Source of the DNA: Microvirga soli
Lineage (GTDB): Bacteria; Pseudomonadota; Alphaproteobacteria; Rhizobiales; Beijerinckiaceae
Length of the DNA: 64,000 bases
Assembly (NCBI RefSeq): GCF_016734765.1
Contig: NZ_JAERQE010000003.1
Location: forward strand, 1-64,000
Reading direction: 5' to 3'
Part shown: piece by piece, positions 17,687 through 32,144 of the stretch
How the letters are laid out: the number at the start of each line of letters is the position of its first letter
How positions within the stretch are numbered: position 1 is the stretch's first letter
Program-made: the position numbers and the translations under genes
The notes under the pieces: model-generated
Told to the model about the DNA's origin: nothing
What the model saw: only the letters and a program-made list of their open reading frames with translations
The model's database searches: none

Positions 17687-18577
17687 TTAGAACGTCCAGC
17701 GCTGGGCTTTGGAGATGAGAAAGTCACGGAAGGCCTGAACGCGCGCCACGGAGCGCATCTCCTCGGCATAGACCAGATAGCTGTCGAGGGAGGGCATCTC
17801 CACATCGCGCAGGACCTGTATGAGGTCCGGGTTTCCCACCACCGCATAATCCGGCAGCACGGCGATGCCGGCGCCTGTCTCGACGGCCAGCTTCAGGGCC
17901 GTGATGTTGTTGACCACGTAATGGTACTGGCGCGGCTCGCGTCCCTCGCGTCCGGCCGTCGAGAGCCAGTGAACGGCCATGAGATACGACGGCTGTTGGC
18001 CGCCGAAGGACACGATCCGGTGCTCGTCCAGGTCCTCCAAGGTCTTGGGCTCGCCGAACCGCTTGATGTAGTCGGCCGAGGCGTAGACGTGGAAGTGGAT
18101 GGTGAAGAGGCGGCGCTGAATCAGGTCGGGCTGGGCCGGGCGACGTAGGCGGATGGCGACATCCGCCTCCCGCATGGCGAGATCCAGCTCCTCGTTGGAC
18201 AGGATCAGCTCGACCCGGACGTCCGGGTAGAGGTCGAGAAACTCCGCAATGCGTTGCGCCAGCCAGATCGATCCGAGGCCGACGGTCGTCGTCACCTTCA
18301 GCTCGCCCGAGGGGCGCTCGCTGGTCTCGACAAGGCGGGCCTTGGTGGTCTCAAGCCGCATGCGCATGTCGCGGGCGGCCCGGAACAGCAGGTCGCCCTG
18401 CTCGGTGAGGATCAGGCCTCGGGCATGGCGGTGGAACAGCGGGGCCTTCAGCTCCCGCTCAAGCGCGCTGATCTGGCGGCTGACGGCAGACTGACTCAGG
18501 CCCAGATCGTCACCGGCCCGCGTGAAGCTGCCCGCTTCCGCGACGGTGTAGAAAATCCGGATCTTGTCCCAGTCCAC
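17687..18577 (-). CDS. LysR-type transcriptional regulator
   Basis: 296 aa, normal for the family. The N-terminal winged helix-turn-helix (about 1-60: AEAGSFTRAGDDLGLSQSAVSRQISALE) is followed by a LysR substrate-binding domain (about 90-290). It lies 115 bases downstream of trxB on the same strand; the lrp/ELM1/trxB/lysR neighbourhood recurs in Rhizobiales. Target and inducer unknown. Confidence 0.93.
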   Translation of the reverse strand: MDWDKIRIFYTVAEAGSFTRAGDDLGLSQSAVSRQISALERELKAPLFHRHARGLILTEQGDLLFRAARDMRMRLETTKARLVETSERPSGELKVTTTVGLGSIWLAQRIAEFLDLYPDVRVELILSNEELDLAMREADVAIRLRRPAQPDLIQRRLFTIHFHVYASADYIKRFGEPKTLEDLDEHRIVSFGGQQPSYLMAVHWLSTAGREGREPRQYHYVVNNITALKLAVETGAGIAVLPDYAVVGNPDLIQVLRDVEMPSLDSYLVYAEEMRSVARVQAFRDFLISKAQRWTF

Positions 18578-18692
18578 GGCATTCCCCTGATGCCTTGCAT
18601 GCTTCTAACGCAAGGCACTTCTTATCTCTTATGAGCCGTGGGCCCGATGCAACAGGAAATCGGCCGGAGGGCTAAAGGGTTGTTAACAAATC

Positions 18693-20668
<1,976 letters not shown>

Positions 20669-20840
20669 TCGATCAATGAGCCTGTGGAGTTCATGAAGTT
20701 CGTTGCGACTTAAGCGCCCGTCCTCCTTGTGCCGATCCTTTATACGGTCTAGTCAGCCAAGACGAGATTTTTTGACCTGATCTTGCATGATCCAAGCGTT
20801 TGGCCGGTTTCGCCCGCTCGATCATGCCTACGGAGTTACC

Positions 20841-21326
20841 GTGCGCGGACGCCTCGATTCCATCGACTGGGCCATTCTGAAAGAACTGCAGGCCGACGGC
20901 AGCATCACCAATGTGGAGCTGGCCCGCCGGGTCGGCCTGTCCGCGCCCCCGTGCCTGCGCCGGGTGCGGGCGCTGGAGAGCGCCGGCATCATCAAGGCCT
21001 ACCGGGCCATCCTCGACCCGAAGAACCTCGGCTTCGAGATCGTCTGCTTCGCCATGGTGCAGCTCGACGTTCAGGGCAAGAAAGAGCTTAGGGAGTTCGA
21101 GCAGCGGGTGAAGGACTGGGCCATGGTCCGCGAGTGCTGGACCCTGTCCGGCGACATCGACTTCATCATGAAATGCGTGGCCCCCAACCTCGCGTCGTTC
21201 CAGGGGCTGGTCTCCGAGCTCACCTCCCTGCCGAACGTGCGCAACGTCCGCACGGCGTTGACCCTCGACCTGATCAAGGATGAGCCGCTGGTTCCAATCG
21301 AGGACGTGGCGGCCGTCGAAGGCTGA
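20841..21326 (+). CDS. Lrp/AsnC family transcriptional regulator
   Basis: 161 aa. The N-terminal helix-turn-helix (LDSIDWAILKELQADGSITNVELARRVGLSAPPCLRRV, about 4-41) is followed by the RAM/AsnC ligand-binding domain (about 65-145). A GTG start at 20841 is chosen because CGGAG lies 5 bases before it and the protein then begins at the usual position; the frame is open to an ATG at 20787. It is divergent from the ELM1-trxB pair. Confidence 0.9.
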   Translation: MRGRLDSIDWAILKELQADGSITNVELARRVGLSAPPCLRRVRALESAGIIKAYRAILDPKNLGFEIVCFAMVQLDVQGKKELREFEQRVKDWAMVRECWTLSGDIDFIMKCVAPNLASFQGLVSELTSLPNVRNVRTALTLDLIKDEPLVPIEDVAAVEG

Positions 21327-21338
21327 ATTAGCCGAGAC

Positions 21339-21842
21339 TTAGATCTGCCGTCTCAGCCAGCGCACCCAGTGCTGTGTCACGGCCACGGTGCGACCCTGCT
21401 CGTTGGGGGCGACGCTGGGAGCATGGGCGCTGAGCGCGGCCAGCATCGGGTGCCGCGCGAAGATCTCGCCACGGCGGCCGACAGCCAAGGCTTCGCCTTC
21501 CACCGTGTCGTCTCCCCCGCCGTCACCGCCGCGCCAGCGGGAACCTCCACCCCCTCCAGGGAAGGGGGTCAAATAAACGCTGGTCAGCCGGACGACGAGC
21601 CGCGGGCCTCGCGGGTCCAGTCTGTCGGCAAAGGAACGCTGCAACTCGTCGAGCGCGACAGCTCCTACGAAATCGGCATAGGGCCCGAGGCCCTTGGCCT
21701 TCAGGGCGCTTACATCCACGGAGAAGGACGAGAAGGCTTGCGGAAAGGTCTGCGCCTGAACGGGCACGGCAAAGCCTGCACCGGCGAGACCGGCACAGGC
21801 AAGGGCTTTCAGAAGAGAGCGGCGGGAGAGAGGGGACGTCAT
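21339..21842 (-). CDS. Twin-arginine exported hypothetical protein
   Basis: 167 aa. The N-terminus MTSPLSRRSLLKALACAGLAG with a following AQA cleavage site (about residue 31) is a Tat-type signal. The mature part has a Gly-rich low-complexity loop (about 96-113) and no motif I recognise. It follows greA by 34 bases on the same strand and may share its transcript. The start at 21842 is preferred over an in-frame ATG at 21920 because the signal peptide begins there and the longer frame overlaps greA. Confidence 0.65.
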   Translation of the reverse strand: MTSPLSRRSLLKALACAGLAGAGFAVPVQAQTFPQAFSSFSVDVSALKAKGLGPYADFVGAVALDELQRSFADRLDPRGPRLVVRLTSVYLTPFPGGGGGSRWRGGDGGGDDTVEGEALAVGRRGEIFARHPMLAALSAHAPSVAPNEQGRTVAVTQHWVRWLRRQI

Positions 21843-21876
21843 CGGATTTCTCACGGTTGAAGCCCCCTTCTTCGCA

Positions 21877-22353
21877 TCAGGCGCCGAACTGGACGCCGAC
21901 AACCTCATAGGACTTGCCACCGCCGGGGGTCGAAACCTCCACCGTGTCGCCGATGGTCTTGCCCATCAGGGCGCGGGCGATGGGGGAGGCGACCGAGACG
22001 CGGCCCGAGCGCACGTCGGCTTCGGGCTCACCCACGATCTGGTAGGTTTTCTCCTCCTCGGTGTCCTCATCGACGAGCTTCACAGTCGCGCCGAACATGA
22101 TCCGGTCGCCCGAGAGCTTCGTGATGTCGATGATTTCGGCACGGGAGATCAGGCTCTCCAGCTCAAGGACGCGTCCTTCGTTGAGGGACTGGGCTTCCTT
22201 GGCGGCGTGATATTCGGCGTTTTCCGACAGGTCGCCAAGCGCGCGGGCTTCCGCGATTGCCTGGATGATCCGGGGGCGTTCCACCTGCTGCCGGTGCTTG
22301 AGCTCTTCCTCGAGCGCCGCAAAACCCTTGATCGTCAGAGGGACCTTGTCCAT
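21877..22353 (-). CDS. greA: Transcription elongation factor GreA
   Basis: 158 aa, exactly the usual size. The N-terminal coiled coil (about 1-75, with [20 protein letters not shown] and the acidic tip) inserts into the RNA polymerase secondary channel to promote cleavage of backtracked RNA. The C-terminal FKBP-like domain contains [18 protein letters not shown] (about 125-142). It lies about 100 bases after carB on the same strand, as in many Rhizobiales. Confidence 0.97.
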   Translation of the reverse strand: MDKVPLTIKGFAALEEELKHRQQVERPRIIQAIAEARALGDLSENAEYHAAKEAQSLNEGRVLELESLISRAEIIDITKLSGDRIMFGATVKLVDEDTEEEKTYQIVGEPEADVRSGRVSVASPIARALMGKTIGDTVEVSTPGGGKSYEVVGVQFGA

Positions 22354-22459
22354 CGTTTGTCTCGTCCAAAAAGAGGTACGAGGCCGCTGTCGCCAGCGCC
22401 CTCGCATGTCAACGAAAACTTACCAGAAGCTTCGCAGTTCCAATGTGAGGCCGGATGCC

Positions 22460-25930
<3,471 letters not shown>

Positions 25931-26185
25931 TGGGCCACCCAGGCGTGTCCAGCCGCGCGGCCGTAGAGCTACGGCGCTTCAAGCGCAGCCGGGATGTGAT
26001 CGGATTATAGGTTGAGAGAGGCTCTTACACGGACCTTGGGCAAATTCAAAGGCCTGAGCCATGATTTAGACAGGCTATGCCCATGCGGTACGATCCGCCG
26101 AGGGTGGGTCATCGGGGAGCCGGGATCATACGGCCCCGTTCAGGCGAGGGGTGACGGGCGGGGCGGAAGCCGCTATCGAAGCACC

Positions 26186-26581
26186 GTGACCGCCTCCAAA
26201 CCCCTCCATCACTTGGCTCGCCAGTTCACCGCCTTCTTCGGCGTGGGCCTTGTGGCGGCTGTCGTCCATTATGGGCTCCTGATCGGTCTCGTGGAGGGCG
26301 CCAGCCTTCACCCGGTGTCGGCGACGCTGGCCGGTTATGTGGCGGGAGGGTTGGTGTCCTATGTGCTCAACCGCCGGCACACCTATGGCAGCGAGCGGCC
26401 GCACCGGGAGGCGACCTGGCGCTTCGCCGTGGTGGCCTTCGTCGGCTTCCTGGTGACCTGGTTTTTGATGCATGCTTTCACGGTGTGGCTCGAAGGGCCT
26501 TATCTGCCGTCGCAGATCATCACCACCGGGGTGGTGATGATCTGGAGCTTTATGGCGCATAGGATTTGGACATTTGCCTAG
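26186..26581 (+). CDS. GtrA family membrane protein
   Basis: 131 aa with four membrane helices. The pattern QFTAFFGVGLVAAVVHYGLL (about 12-31), GYVAGGLVSYVLNRRHTY (about 47-64) and the C-terminal WSFMAHRIWTFA define GtrA-like proteins, which take part in translocating lipid-linked sugars or in polysaccharide synthesis. The start is uncertain: a GTG at 26186 keeps the domain intact, while the frame is open to 26012. No glycosyltransferase partner is adjacent. Confidence 0.8.
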   Translation: MTASKPLHHLARQFTAFFGVGLVAAVVHYGLLIGLVEGASLHPVSATLAGYVAGGLVSYVLNRRHTYGSERPHREATWRFAVVAFVGFLVTWFLMHAFTVWLEGPYLPSQIITTGVVMIWSFMAHRIWTFA

Positions 26582-26752
26582 GCCCACTTGCTTTTGGTGA
26601 GCAATGTCGAGGGTCCAAGCTTCTAGCGCAGCCCAGGGCTGCATTAGGGCGGGTCCCGCAAATCTCCTTGCGGTGCAATATAACGGTCACGAGAATGCGG
26701 CATCCGTCCCGCCTCGCGTTCAATCATCCCATCGCCGAAAGTCTGAAGCCTC

Positions 26753-28003
26753 ATGTCCGACATGGCCATTGCCGAGGAAGTTCGCCTCGCCGCGGACGAC
26801 AAGGCCGCGGCCGTTCCCCGCTCCCGCCTTGCGGTGGCCCTGATCGAGCTGGCGCTCGCCGTCGGCAGCTTCGGCATCGGGACCGGCGAGTTCGCCATCA
26901 TGGGGCTGCTGCCCAACGTGGCCCAGGAGTTCAACGTCACCACGCCTGAGGCCGGATACGCGATCAGCGCCTATGCGCTCGGCGTCGTGGTGGGCGCGCC
27001 CATCATTGCCGTGCTGGCGGCAAAGCTGGCGCGCCAGACGCTGCTGCTGATTCTCATGGCGGTCTTCGCTGTCGGCAACGTTGTGAGCGCCGTTGCGCCG
27101 AGCTTCGAATCCTTCGTGCTTCTGCGCTTCCTCACGGGCCTGCCGCACGGAGCTTATTTCGGCGTTGCGGCATTGGTGGCCGCATCCCTGGTGCGGCCCA
27201 ACAAGCGCACTCAGGCCGTCGCCCGCGTCATGCTGGGCCTCACCGTGGCGACCCTGCTCGGCACGCCGGTGGCGACCTTCTTCGGGCAGGCCGTCAGCTG
27301 GCGCATCGCCTTCGCGGCTGTCGGCGTCATGGGCGCGCTGACCGTGCTGCTGATCTGGCTGTTCCTGCCGAAGGACAAGGTGCAGGAGGGCGCAAGCCCC
27401 ATGCGGGAACTCGGCGCCTTCAGGCGCAAGCAGGTCTGGTTCACCCTCGGCATCGGAGCCGTGGGTTTCGGCGGCCTGTTTTCCGTATTCTCCTATATCG
27501 CATCGACAGCCACCCAGGTGGCCGGAATGCCCGAGAGCGCCGTTCCCATCATGATGGCCCTGTTCGGCTCCGGCATGATCGCGGGCAATCTCGTGGGCGG
27601 GTGGCTTGCCGACAAGAACCTGATGGCCACCATCGGCGGAACGCTCGCCGGCAGCGTGGTGGTGATGACGGTGCTCTGGCTCACCGCCGAAAACCCCACC
27701 ATGCTCTCGGCCTGCGTGTTCCTCGTCGGTTGCAGCGTCGCCATCGGTCCCGCGCTCCAGACCCGGCTCATGGATGTGGCGGCGGACGCGCAGACGCTTG
27801 CGGCGGCCCTCAACCACTCCGCCTTCAACATCGCCAATGCGCTCGGCGCCTGGCTCGGCGGTCTCGCGATTGCGGCCGGTTACGGCTTCGAATCGACCGG
27901 ATGGGTTGGCGCGGTTCTGGCAGCCGCAGGCCTCGTCGTGTTCGGCCTGTCGCTGGCAAGCGATCAGCGCTCCGTCAGATCCTCGTCGATCTCGCGAGCC
28001 TGA
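26753..28003 (+). CDS. MFS drug/sugar efflux transporter (AraJ/YdhP-like)
   Basis: 416 aa with twelve predicted helices. The family stretch FGIGTGEFAIMGLLPNVA (about 39-56) and the RFLTGLPHGAYFGVA motif (about 123-137) are typical of DHA1 arabinose-efflux-like exporters. Substrate unknown. Its 3' end overlaps the convergent methyltransferase gene by 40 bases (27964-28003), so the last 13 codons of each gene are antisense to each other. Confidence 0.92.
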   Translation: MSDMAIAEEVRLAADDKAAAVPRSRLAVALIELALAVGSFGIGTGEFAIMGLLPNVAQEFNVTTPEAGYAISAYALGVVVGAPIIAVLAAKLARQTLLLILMAVFAVGNVVSAVAPSFESFVLLRFLTGLPHGAYFGVAALVAASLVRPNKRTQAVARVMLGLTVATLLGTPVATFFGQAVSWRIAFAAVGVMGALTVLLIWLFLPKDKVQEGASPMRELGAFRRKQVWFTLGIGAVGFGGLFSVFSYIASTATQVAGMPESAVPIMMALFGSGMIAGNLVGGWLADKNLMATIGGTLAGSVVVMTVLWLTAENPTMLSACVFLVGCSVAIGPALQTRLMDVAADAQTLAAALNHSAFNIANALGAWLGGLAIAAGYGFESTGWVGAVLAAAGLVVFGLSLASDQRSVRSSSISRA

Positions 28004-28689
28004 GCGGGGCGGCCCACGAAGGTCATGCGGGCCTGATTGTGCCCGAGATTGCGTAGCGAGCGCTCCGGCGTGAACCCGGCATCCTCTAGGAGATCCACGA
28101 TCTCCTCCTCTCTGTACTGCGCCAGCCCGACTTCCTCGCGGATCTTGCGGTACTCGGAGAAAACCGTGCGGGCGAGGCCGGTCAGCGCCGAGCGCAGGAA
28201 GCCGCCCTGCCAGGCGAAGGAGAGCAGCGCCCTGGCATCGGTCACGGGGCTGATGTCGGGCGGGATGATGTCGCCGAGGATCAGCCTCCCATCCTCCTTC
28301 AGCTTGTCATGCGCGAGCCTCAGAAGAGCGCGGAATTCATCCAGGGAAAGGTACTGGACGAGGGAGTTCACGATGATGAGATCGAAGGAGGCGTCCGGCA
28401 GATCGGCGACATCGTCCGTCGACAGCACCGTGATCCGTCCGTTGCCCTTGAACCGCTCGTTCAGGCGCTCACGCACCAGCGGCGCTGCATCGCTTAAAGT
28501 GAGGCGGGCGCATTTCGCCGCGATCTTGTCGGCAAACAGCGCCTCGCCGCAGCCATAATCGAGCACCATCGCATCGGGGGAGGGAATGAGACCGATGATG
28601 TCGTTGGCGATCAAGCGGTAATGCAGCAGCTTGTGCCGCTCGCCCGTGTAGATCGGCGTGTCCTGATTCCAGTAGTCGCGCCAGTCCAT
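27964..28689 (-). CDS. Class I SAM-dependent methyltransferase
   Basis: 241 aa. The SAM-binding motif I VLDYGCGEALFADKI is at about 42-56, followed by the acidic loop LSDAAPLV (about 64-71), and DLIIVNSLVQYL (about 103-114) is the usual post-motif strand. Substrate unknown. It lies 23 bases after the ohrR gene on the same strand, so it may be co-transcribed with that regulator. The C-terminal end overlaps the convergent MFS gene. Confidence 0.85.
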   Translation of the reverse strand: MDWRDYWNQDTPIYTGERHKLLHYRLIANDIIGLIPSPDAMVLDYGCGEALFADKIAAKCARLTLSDAAPLVRERLNERFKGNGRITVLSTDDVADLPDASFDLIIVNSLVQYLSLDEFRALLRLAHDKLKEDGRLILGDIIPPDISPVTDARALLSFAWQGGFLRSALTGLARTVFSEYRKIREEVGLAQYREEEIVDLLEDAGFTPERSLRNLGHNQARMTFVGRPAQAREIDEDLTER

Positions 28690-28712
28690 CGATAAAGCTT
28701 TCCCTGCTCGGT

Positions 28713-29171
28713 TCAGGATTTCGCCAAAAGCGAGGCCGAGTCATGAAGCCTGCCGCGCAGTTTCGCAACCTGCTCGGTCAGTGCGCGAAGTTCATCGACG
28801 GGCAGGCCCAGCATGCAGCCGACCTGCCGGGGGATCTCTTCGGCGTTCTCTCGCAGGGTGCGGCCCATCTCAGTGAGGGAAATGCGGACCTGCCGCTCGT
28901 CCTTCTTGTCCCGCGCCCGGCGGATGTGGCCGGCGGCCTCAAGGCGTTTCAGCAGCGGGGTCAGGGTGCCGGAATCGAGAAACAGCCGATCCCCGATCTC
29001 CCTCACGGTGAGCCCGTCCTGCTCCCAGAGCACCAGCAGAACAACGTATTGGGGATAGGTGAGGCCGAGCGGGTCCAGGAACGGGCGATAGGCCCGGCTG
29101 AACGCATGGGAGACGGAATAGAAGGCGAAGCATAACTGGTTGCTCAGCGCCAAGGGGCTGGATTTTGTCAT
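28713..29171 (-). CDS. ohrR: Organic-hydroperoxide sensing MarR-family repressor
   Basis: 152 aa. The reactive cysteine expected in OhrR is present as Cys14 in [10 protein letters not shown]. The winged helix domain ([40 protein letters not shown], about 38-77) is followed by the dimerisation helices. Oxidation of the Cys by organic peroxides releases DNA. Of three successive ATGs (29177, 29174, 29171) the last has the best spacing to GGAG. It is divergent from ohr, with operator-like palindromes between. Confidence 0.92.
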   Translation of the reverse strand: MTKSSPLALSNQLCFAFYSVSHAFSRAYRPFLDPLGLTYPQYVVLLVLWEQDGLTVREIGDRLFLDSGTLTPLLKRLEAAGHIRRARDKKDERQVRISLTEMGRTLRENAEEIPRQVGCMLGLPVDELRALTEQVAKLRGRLHDSASLLAKS

Positions 29172-29209
29172 CATCATCTCCACTGCACCCAACTTACGAA
29201 AGAAATAGG

Positions 29210-29268
29210 TTGCGCACAATCTAATTGCGGTTTATAGGTCGATATAGATTGTACGCAATTGAATTGTA
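29210..29268. promoter_or_regulatory. OhrR operator region
   Basis: Two OhrR-like palindromes lie between ohrR and ohr: CAATC-T-AATTG (29217-29227) and CAATT-G-AATTG (29256-29266), with centres 39 bases apart. Both resemble the known CAATTnAATTG core. They are also the halves of a larger inverted repeat, TTGCGCACAATCTA (29210-29223) against TAGATTGTACGCAA (29245-29258), which matches at 13 of 14 positions. The arrangement suits repression of both divergent genes by two dimers. Confidence 0.75.
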
Positions 29269-29322
29269 ATCGTGCAGTTTGGCAGCCTGCCGGTCAGGTG
29301 TGACAATCCAAGGAGCTTTCCG

Positions 29323-29742
29323 ATGACCCCTCTCTACACAGCCCATGCCTCAGCCCAGGGTGGGCGCGAAGGCGTTGCCGCTTCCAACGACGGAAAGCTG
29401 GAGGTTCGCCTCTCCACGCCGAAGGAGCTCGGCGGCGCGGGCGGCGAGGGGACCAACCCGGAGCAGCTCTTCGCAGCCGGCTATTCCGCCTGCTTCCTGG
29501 GCGCCCTGAAGTTCGTGGCCGCCCAGAACAAGGTGGCGCTCCCGGCGGAGACCCATGTCGAGGCCAAGGTGGGCATCGGCAAGCGTGACGACGGAGCGGG
29601 CTTCGGGCTGGTGGTCGAGCTGAAGGCCAGCCTGCCGGGGCTGCCTCAGGAGCAGGCGACAGACCTGCTGCACAAGGCCGACGTGGTGTGCCCGTATTCG
29701 CACGCCATCCGCGGCAACGTTCAGGTTACGCTGTCGGCCTAA
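29323..29742 (+). CDS. ohr: Organic hydroperoxide resistance protein
   Basis: 139 aa, normal for Ohr. The two catalytic cysteines are Cys57 (GYSACFLGAL) and Cys123 (DVVCPYSHAIRGN). It reduces organic and lipid hydroperoxides with dihydrolipoyl reductants in the cytoplasm. AAGGAG lies 7 bases before the ATG at 29323; the longer frame starting at 29272 lacks this. It is divergent from ohrR and followed by a terminator. Confidence 0.97.
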   Translation: MTPLYTAHASAQGGREGVAASNDGKLEVRLSTPKELGGAGGEGTNPEQLFAAGYSACFLGALKFVAAQNKVALPAETHVEAKVGIGKRDDGAGFGLVVELKASLPGLPQEQATDLLHKADVVCPYSHAIRGNVQVTLSA

Positions 29743-29771
29743 TAAAAAAATCTATCGACGCCGTAGGGGCG

Positions 29772-29806
29772 AAGGCCTCCTGCTCATCGGGCAGGGGGCC
29801 TTTTTC
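29772..29806 (+). terminator. Rho-independent terminator after ohr
   Basis: AAGGCCTCCTGC pairs with GCAGGGGGCCTT and is followed by TTTTT. It lies about 30 bases after the ohr stop and just before the convergent cupin gene, which it may also serve through the A-rich left flank. Confidence 0.8.
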
Positions 29807-29810
29807 TTGC

Positions 29811-30359
29811 TCAGGTCCACAGCTTCGTAAGCGGCCCGTCGGCACCGTCAACCGGATCCGAATCCGGCAAGGGAACCTGGGCAATGCGCTGCTGTGAGGA
29901 GGCCAGCGCCTTGGGATCGTCGCGCACGGTGTCGTAATCGGCTCCGTTCGGATAGGCGCCGACGACGGCAAAGTCGTCGCTGGCGTTGACGAGCGCATGC
30001 GCGACGCCGGCCGGAACGACAACCACATCGCCCTTCGTGACGGAGACGAGATCGCCATCCTCCCCGCCGAAGCGGATCTGGCCCGAACCCGACACGATGC
30101 CGAGCACCTCATGGGTGTTGGGGTGGTAGTGGTGATAATCGTGGATGCTGTCGAGCCAGGCGTTCGTCCAGCCGTTCTTGGCGAAGGTCGCCTTGAAGGC
30201 CTTGGTCGGGTCATCCTGAGAGGGCGGGATCGCCCCGCGGCGGACGATCAGCGGCAGCGATGAATTCGGCACGATGCCGTTGCTGCGGAAGACGTAAGTG
30301 TCCGTTCCGAGCGGTGCGTTGTAGCCCCGCGGATCGCCATATCCTTTCGCCTGCGCCAT
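29811..30359 (-). CDS. Cupin domain protein
   Basis: 182 aa. One cupin barrel is visible: HDYHHYHPNTHEVLGIVSG (about 73-91), supplying the His-rich first motif (HxHxxxxE-like), and PAGVAHALVN (about 116-125) as the second motif. A metal-dependent enzyme or sugar-binding role is possible; I cannot name the reaction. It is a single gene convergent with ohr. Confidence 0.83.
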   Translation of the reverse strand: MAQAKGYGDPRGYNAPLGTDTYVFRSNGIVPNSSLPLIVRRGAIPPSQDDPTKAFKATFAKNGWTNAWLDSIHDYHHYHPNTHEVLGIVSGSGQIRFGGEDGDLVSVTKGDVVVVPAGVAHALVNASDDFAVVGAYPNGADYDTVRDDPKALASSQQRIAQVPLPDSDPVDGADGPLTKLWT

Positions 30360-30441
30360 GCGTCTCTCCCTTTTCCGGTCGGGAGTGAACGCCTAGTACA
30401 GGCGAAAGATCGAGCGGAGCTGTTTGAAAACCTGTCAGACT

Positions 30442-30816
30442 TTACATGCCGATGAGCATCGCCGCGACGGCGCGGTCGATGGACAGGTAGAACATGCCGA
30501 AGGCCACCATCGCCGCGAAGGCGAACTCGATGATCTGGTTCTTGAAGATGCGGAACTGCGCAAACAGGTTCTGGCCGAAGATCGAGATCAGCCAGGCCGT
30601 GGTGAGCACCACCGGGAAAATGAAGAGGTACGACCAGGTGCTCTCGACCGGGCCCACATTCGCAGGGTCGATCAGCGGGCGGATGTTGCGCACCCACGGA
30701 GCATAGAAGGCGGCATAGAGCGAGGTCAGCCAGGAGAGCGTGACGGCGATGCCGAGGTGGAACGTGAACAGGTTGTGCAGCCGGCTGAACTCGCCGGAAT
30801 CGTCATCGAAATTCAT
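30442..30816 (-). CDS. Hypothetical inner-membrane protein
   Basis: 124 aa with four predicted membrane helices (about 20-38, 62-80, 91-107 and 109-122). The N-terminus is acidic and cytoplasmic-looking (MNFDDDSGEF). I do not recognise the family. It lies downstream of carA on the same strand, after a 122-base gap. Confidence 0.65.
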   Translation of the reverse strand: MNFDDDSGEFSRLHNLFTFHLGIAVTLSWLTSLYAAFYAPWVRNIRPLIDPANVGPVESTWSYLFIFPVVLTTAWLISIFGQNLFAQFRIFKNQIIEFAFAAMVAFGMFYLSIDRAVAAMLIGM

Positions 30817-30938
30817 GGTTGAAATACCCCCAAATCAAGGCCCGAGATCATTTTCGTTTTATGGTTAATGATCGGTTAGCGTGATTTGGGCGGCTGGCGC
30901 AACCGACCCGTTTGTCGCGGCGCCAGCCTCTATGATTG

Positions 30939-32144
30939 TCAGGCTTGGGTTTTCTTCTGATCCATCAACTGCACAAAGCGGTCGAACAGATAGTGGCTGT
31001 CCTGCGGGCCGGGCGAGGCCTCCGGGTGGTACTGCACCGAGAAGGCCGGGCGGTCAGTCAGCGAGATGCCACAATTGGAGCCGTCGAACAGGGACACGTG
31101 GGTCTCCACCGCGTTCTTCGGCAGGGTCTCCGGATCTACTGCGAAGCCGTGGTTCATGGAGGTGATCTCCACCTTGCCGGTGGTCCTGTCCTTCACCGGG
31201 TGGTTCGCCCCGTGATGGCCCTGGTGCATCTTCTTCGTCTTGGCGCCCACGGCTAGGCTCAGCATCTGGTGGCCGAGGCAGATGCCGAAGGTCGGAATCT
31301 TCTCGTCCAGCACCTTGCGGATGACCGGCACGGCATATTCGCCGGTGGCGGCCGGATCGCCGGGGCCGTTGGAGAGGAACACGCCATCGGGCTTCAATGC
31401 CAGCACGTCCTCGGCCGTGGCGGTGGCAGGCACGACCGTGACCTTGCAGCCGGCCTCGGCCAGCAGCCGCAGGATGTTGCGCTTCACCCCGTAATCGATG
31501 GCAACCACATGGTGCTTATGGGAGCCGTCCTGGTGGCCATAGCCTTCGCCCCGGTTCCAGGTGGTCTCGTCCCAGTCGAAGCGCTGGCCGCTGGTGACCA
31601 GCGGCACGAGGTCCTGTCCGTCCATGGACGGGAGGGCCGCGGCCTTGGCCTTCAGGGCCTCGATGTCGAAATTGCCTTCGGGATCATGGGCGATGACCGC
31701 ATTGGGCATGCCCCTGTCGCGGATCAGGGCCGTCAGCGCCCGGGTGTCGATTCCGGTGAGGCCCACGATCTGGCGCGCTTTCAGCCAGGCGTCGAGGTCG
31801 CGGGAGGCGCGCCAGTTGGACGGCTCGGTAATCGAGGCCGCCAGCACGACACCGCGCACGCCCGAGGAGGAGGCGGCGTTGACGCTCTCGGTGTCTTCCT
31901 CGTTGGTGCCCACGTTGCCGATATGCGGGAAGGTGAAGGTGATGATCTGGCCGGCGTAGGAGGGGTCCGTCAGGATCTCCTGGTAGCCGGTCATGGCGGT
32001 GTTGAAGCAGACCTCGCCGGTCGCCTCGCCCAAGGCGCCGATGCCGAAGCCCTCGAGAACCGTGCCGTCCTGGAGCACGAGAACGGCCGTCGCGCGCGGC
32101 TCTGCCCAGCCACCCGCCGTGTCTTTGTCTTGCAGCATCGTCAT
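30939..32144 (-). CDS. carA: Carbamoyl-phosphate synthase small (glutaminase) subunit
   Basis: 401 aa from the ATG at 32144 (GAGAT upstream). The N-terminal CPSase domain (about 20-170, with FNTAMTGYQEILTDPSYAGQI) precedes a class I glutamine amidotransferase domain. The latter carries the nucleophile in FGICLGHQML and the catalytic His/Glu in QYHPEASPGP near the C-terminus. It supplies ammonia to CarB. It is divergent from yqeY, as in many alphaproteobacteria. Confidence 0.97.
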   Translation of the reverse strand: MTMLQDKDTAGGWAEPRATAVLVLQDGTVLEGFGIGALGEATGEVCFNTAMTGYQEILTDPSYAGQIITFTFPHIGNVGTNEEDTESVNAASSSGVRGVVLAASITEPSNWRASRDLDAWLKARQIVGLTGIDTRALTALIRDRGMPNAVIAHDPEGNFDIEALKAKAAALPSMDGQDLVPLVTSGQRFDWDETTWNRGEGYGHQDGSHKHHVVAIDYGVKRNILRLLAEAGCKVTVVPATATAEDVLALKPDGVFLSNGPGDPAATGEYAVPVIRKVLDEKIPTFGICLGHQMLSLAVGAKTKKMHQGHHGANHPVKDRTTGKVEITSMNHGFAVDPETLPKNAVETHVSLFDGSNCGISLTDRPAFSVQYHPEASPGPQDSHYLFDRFVQLMDQKKTQA

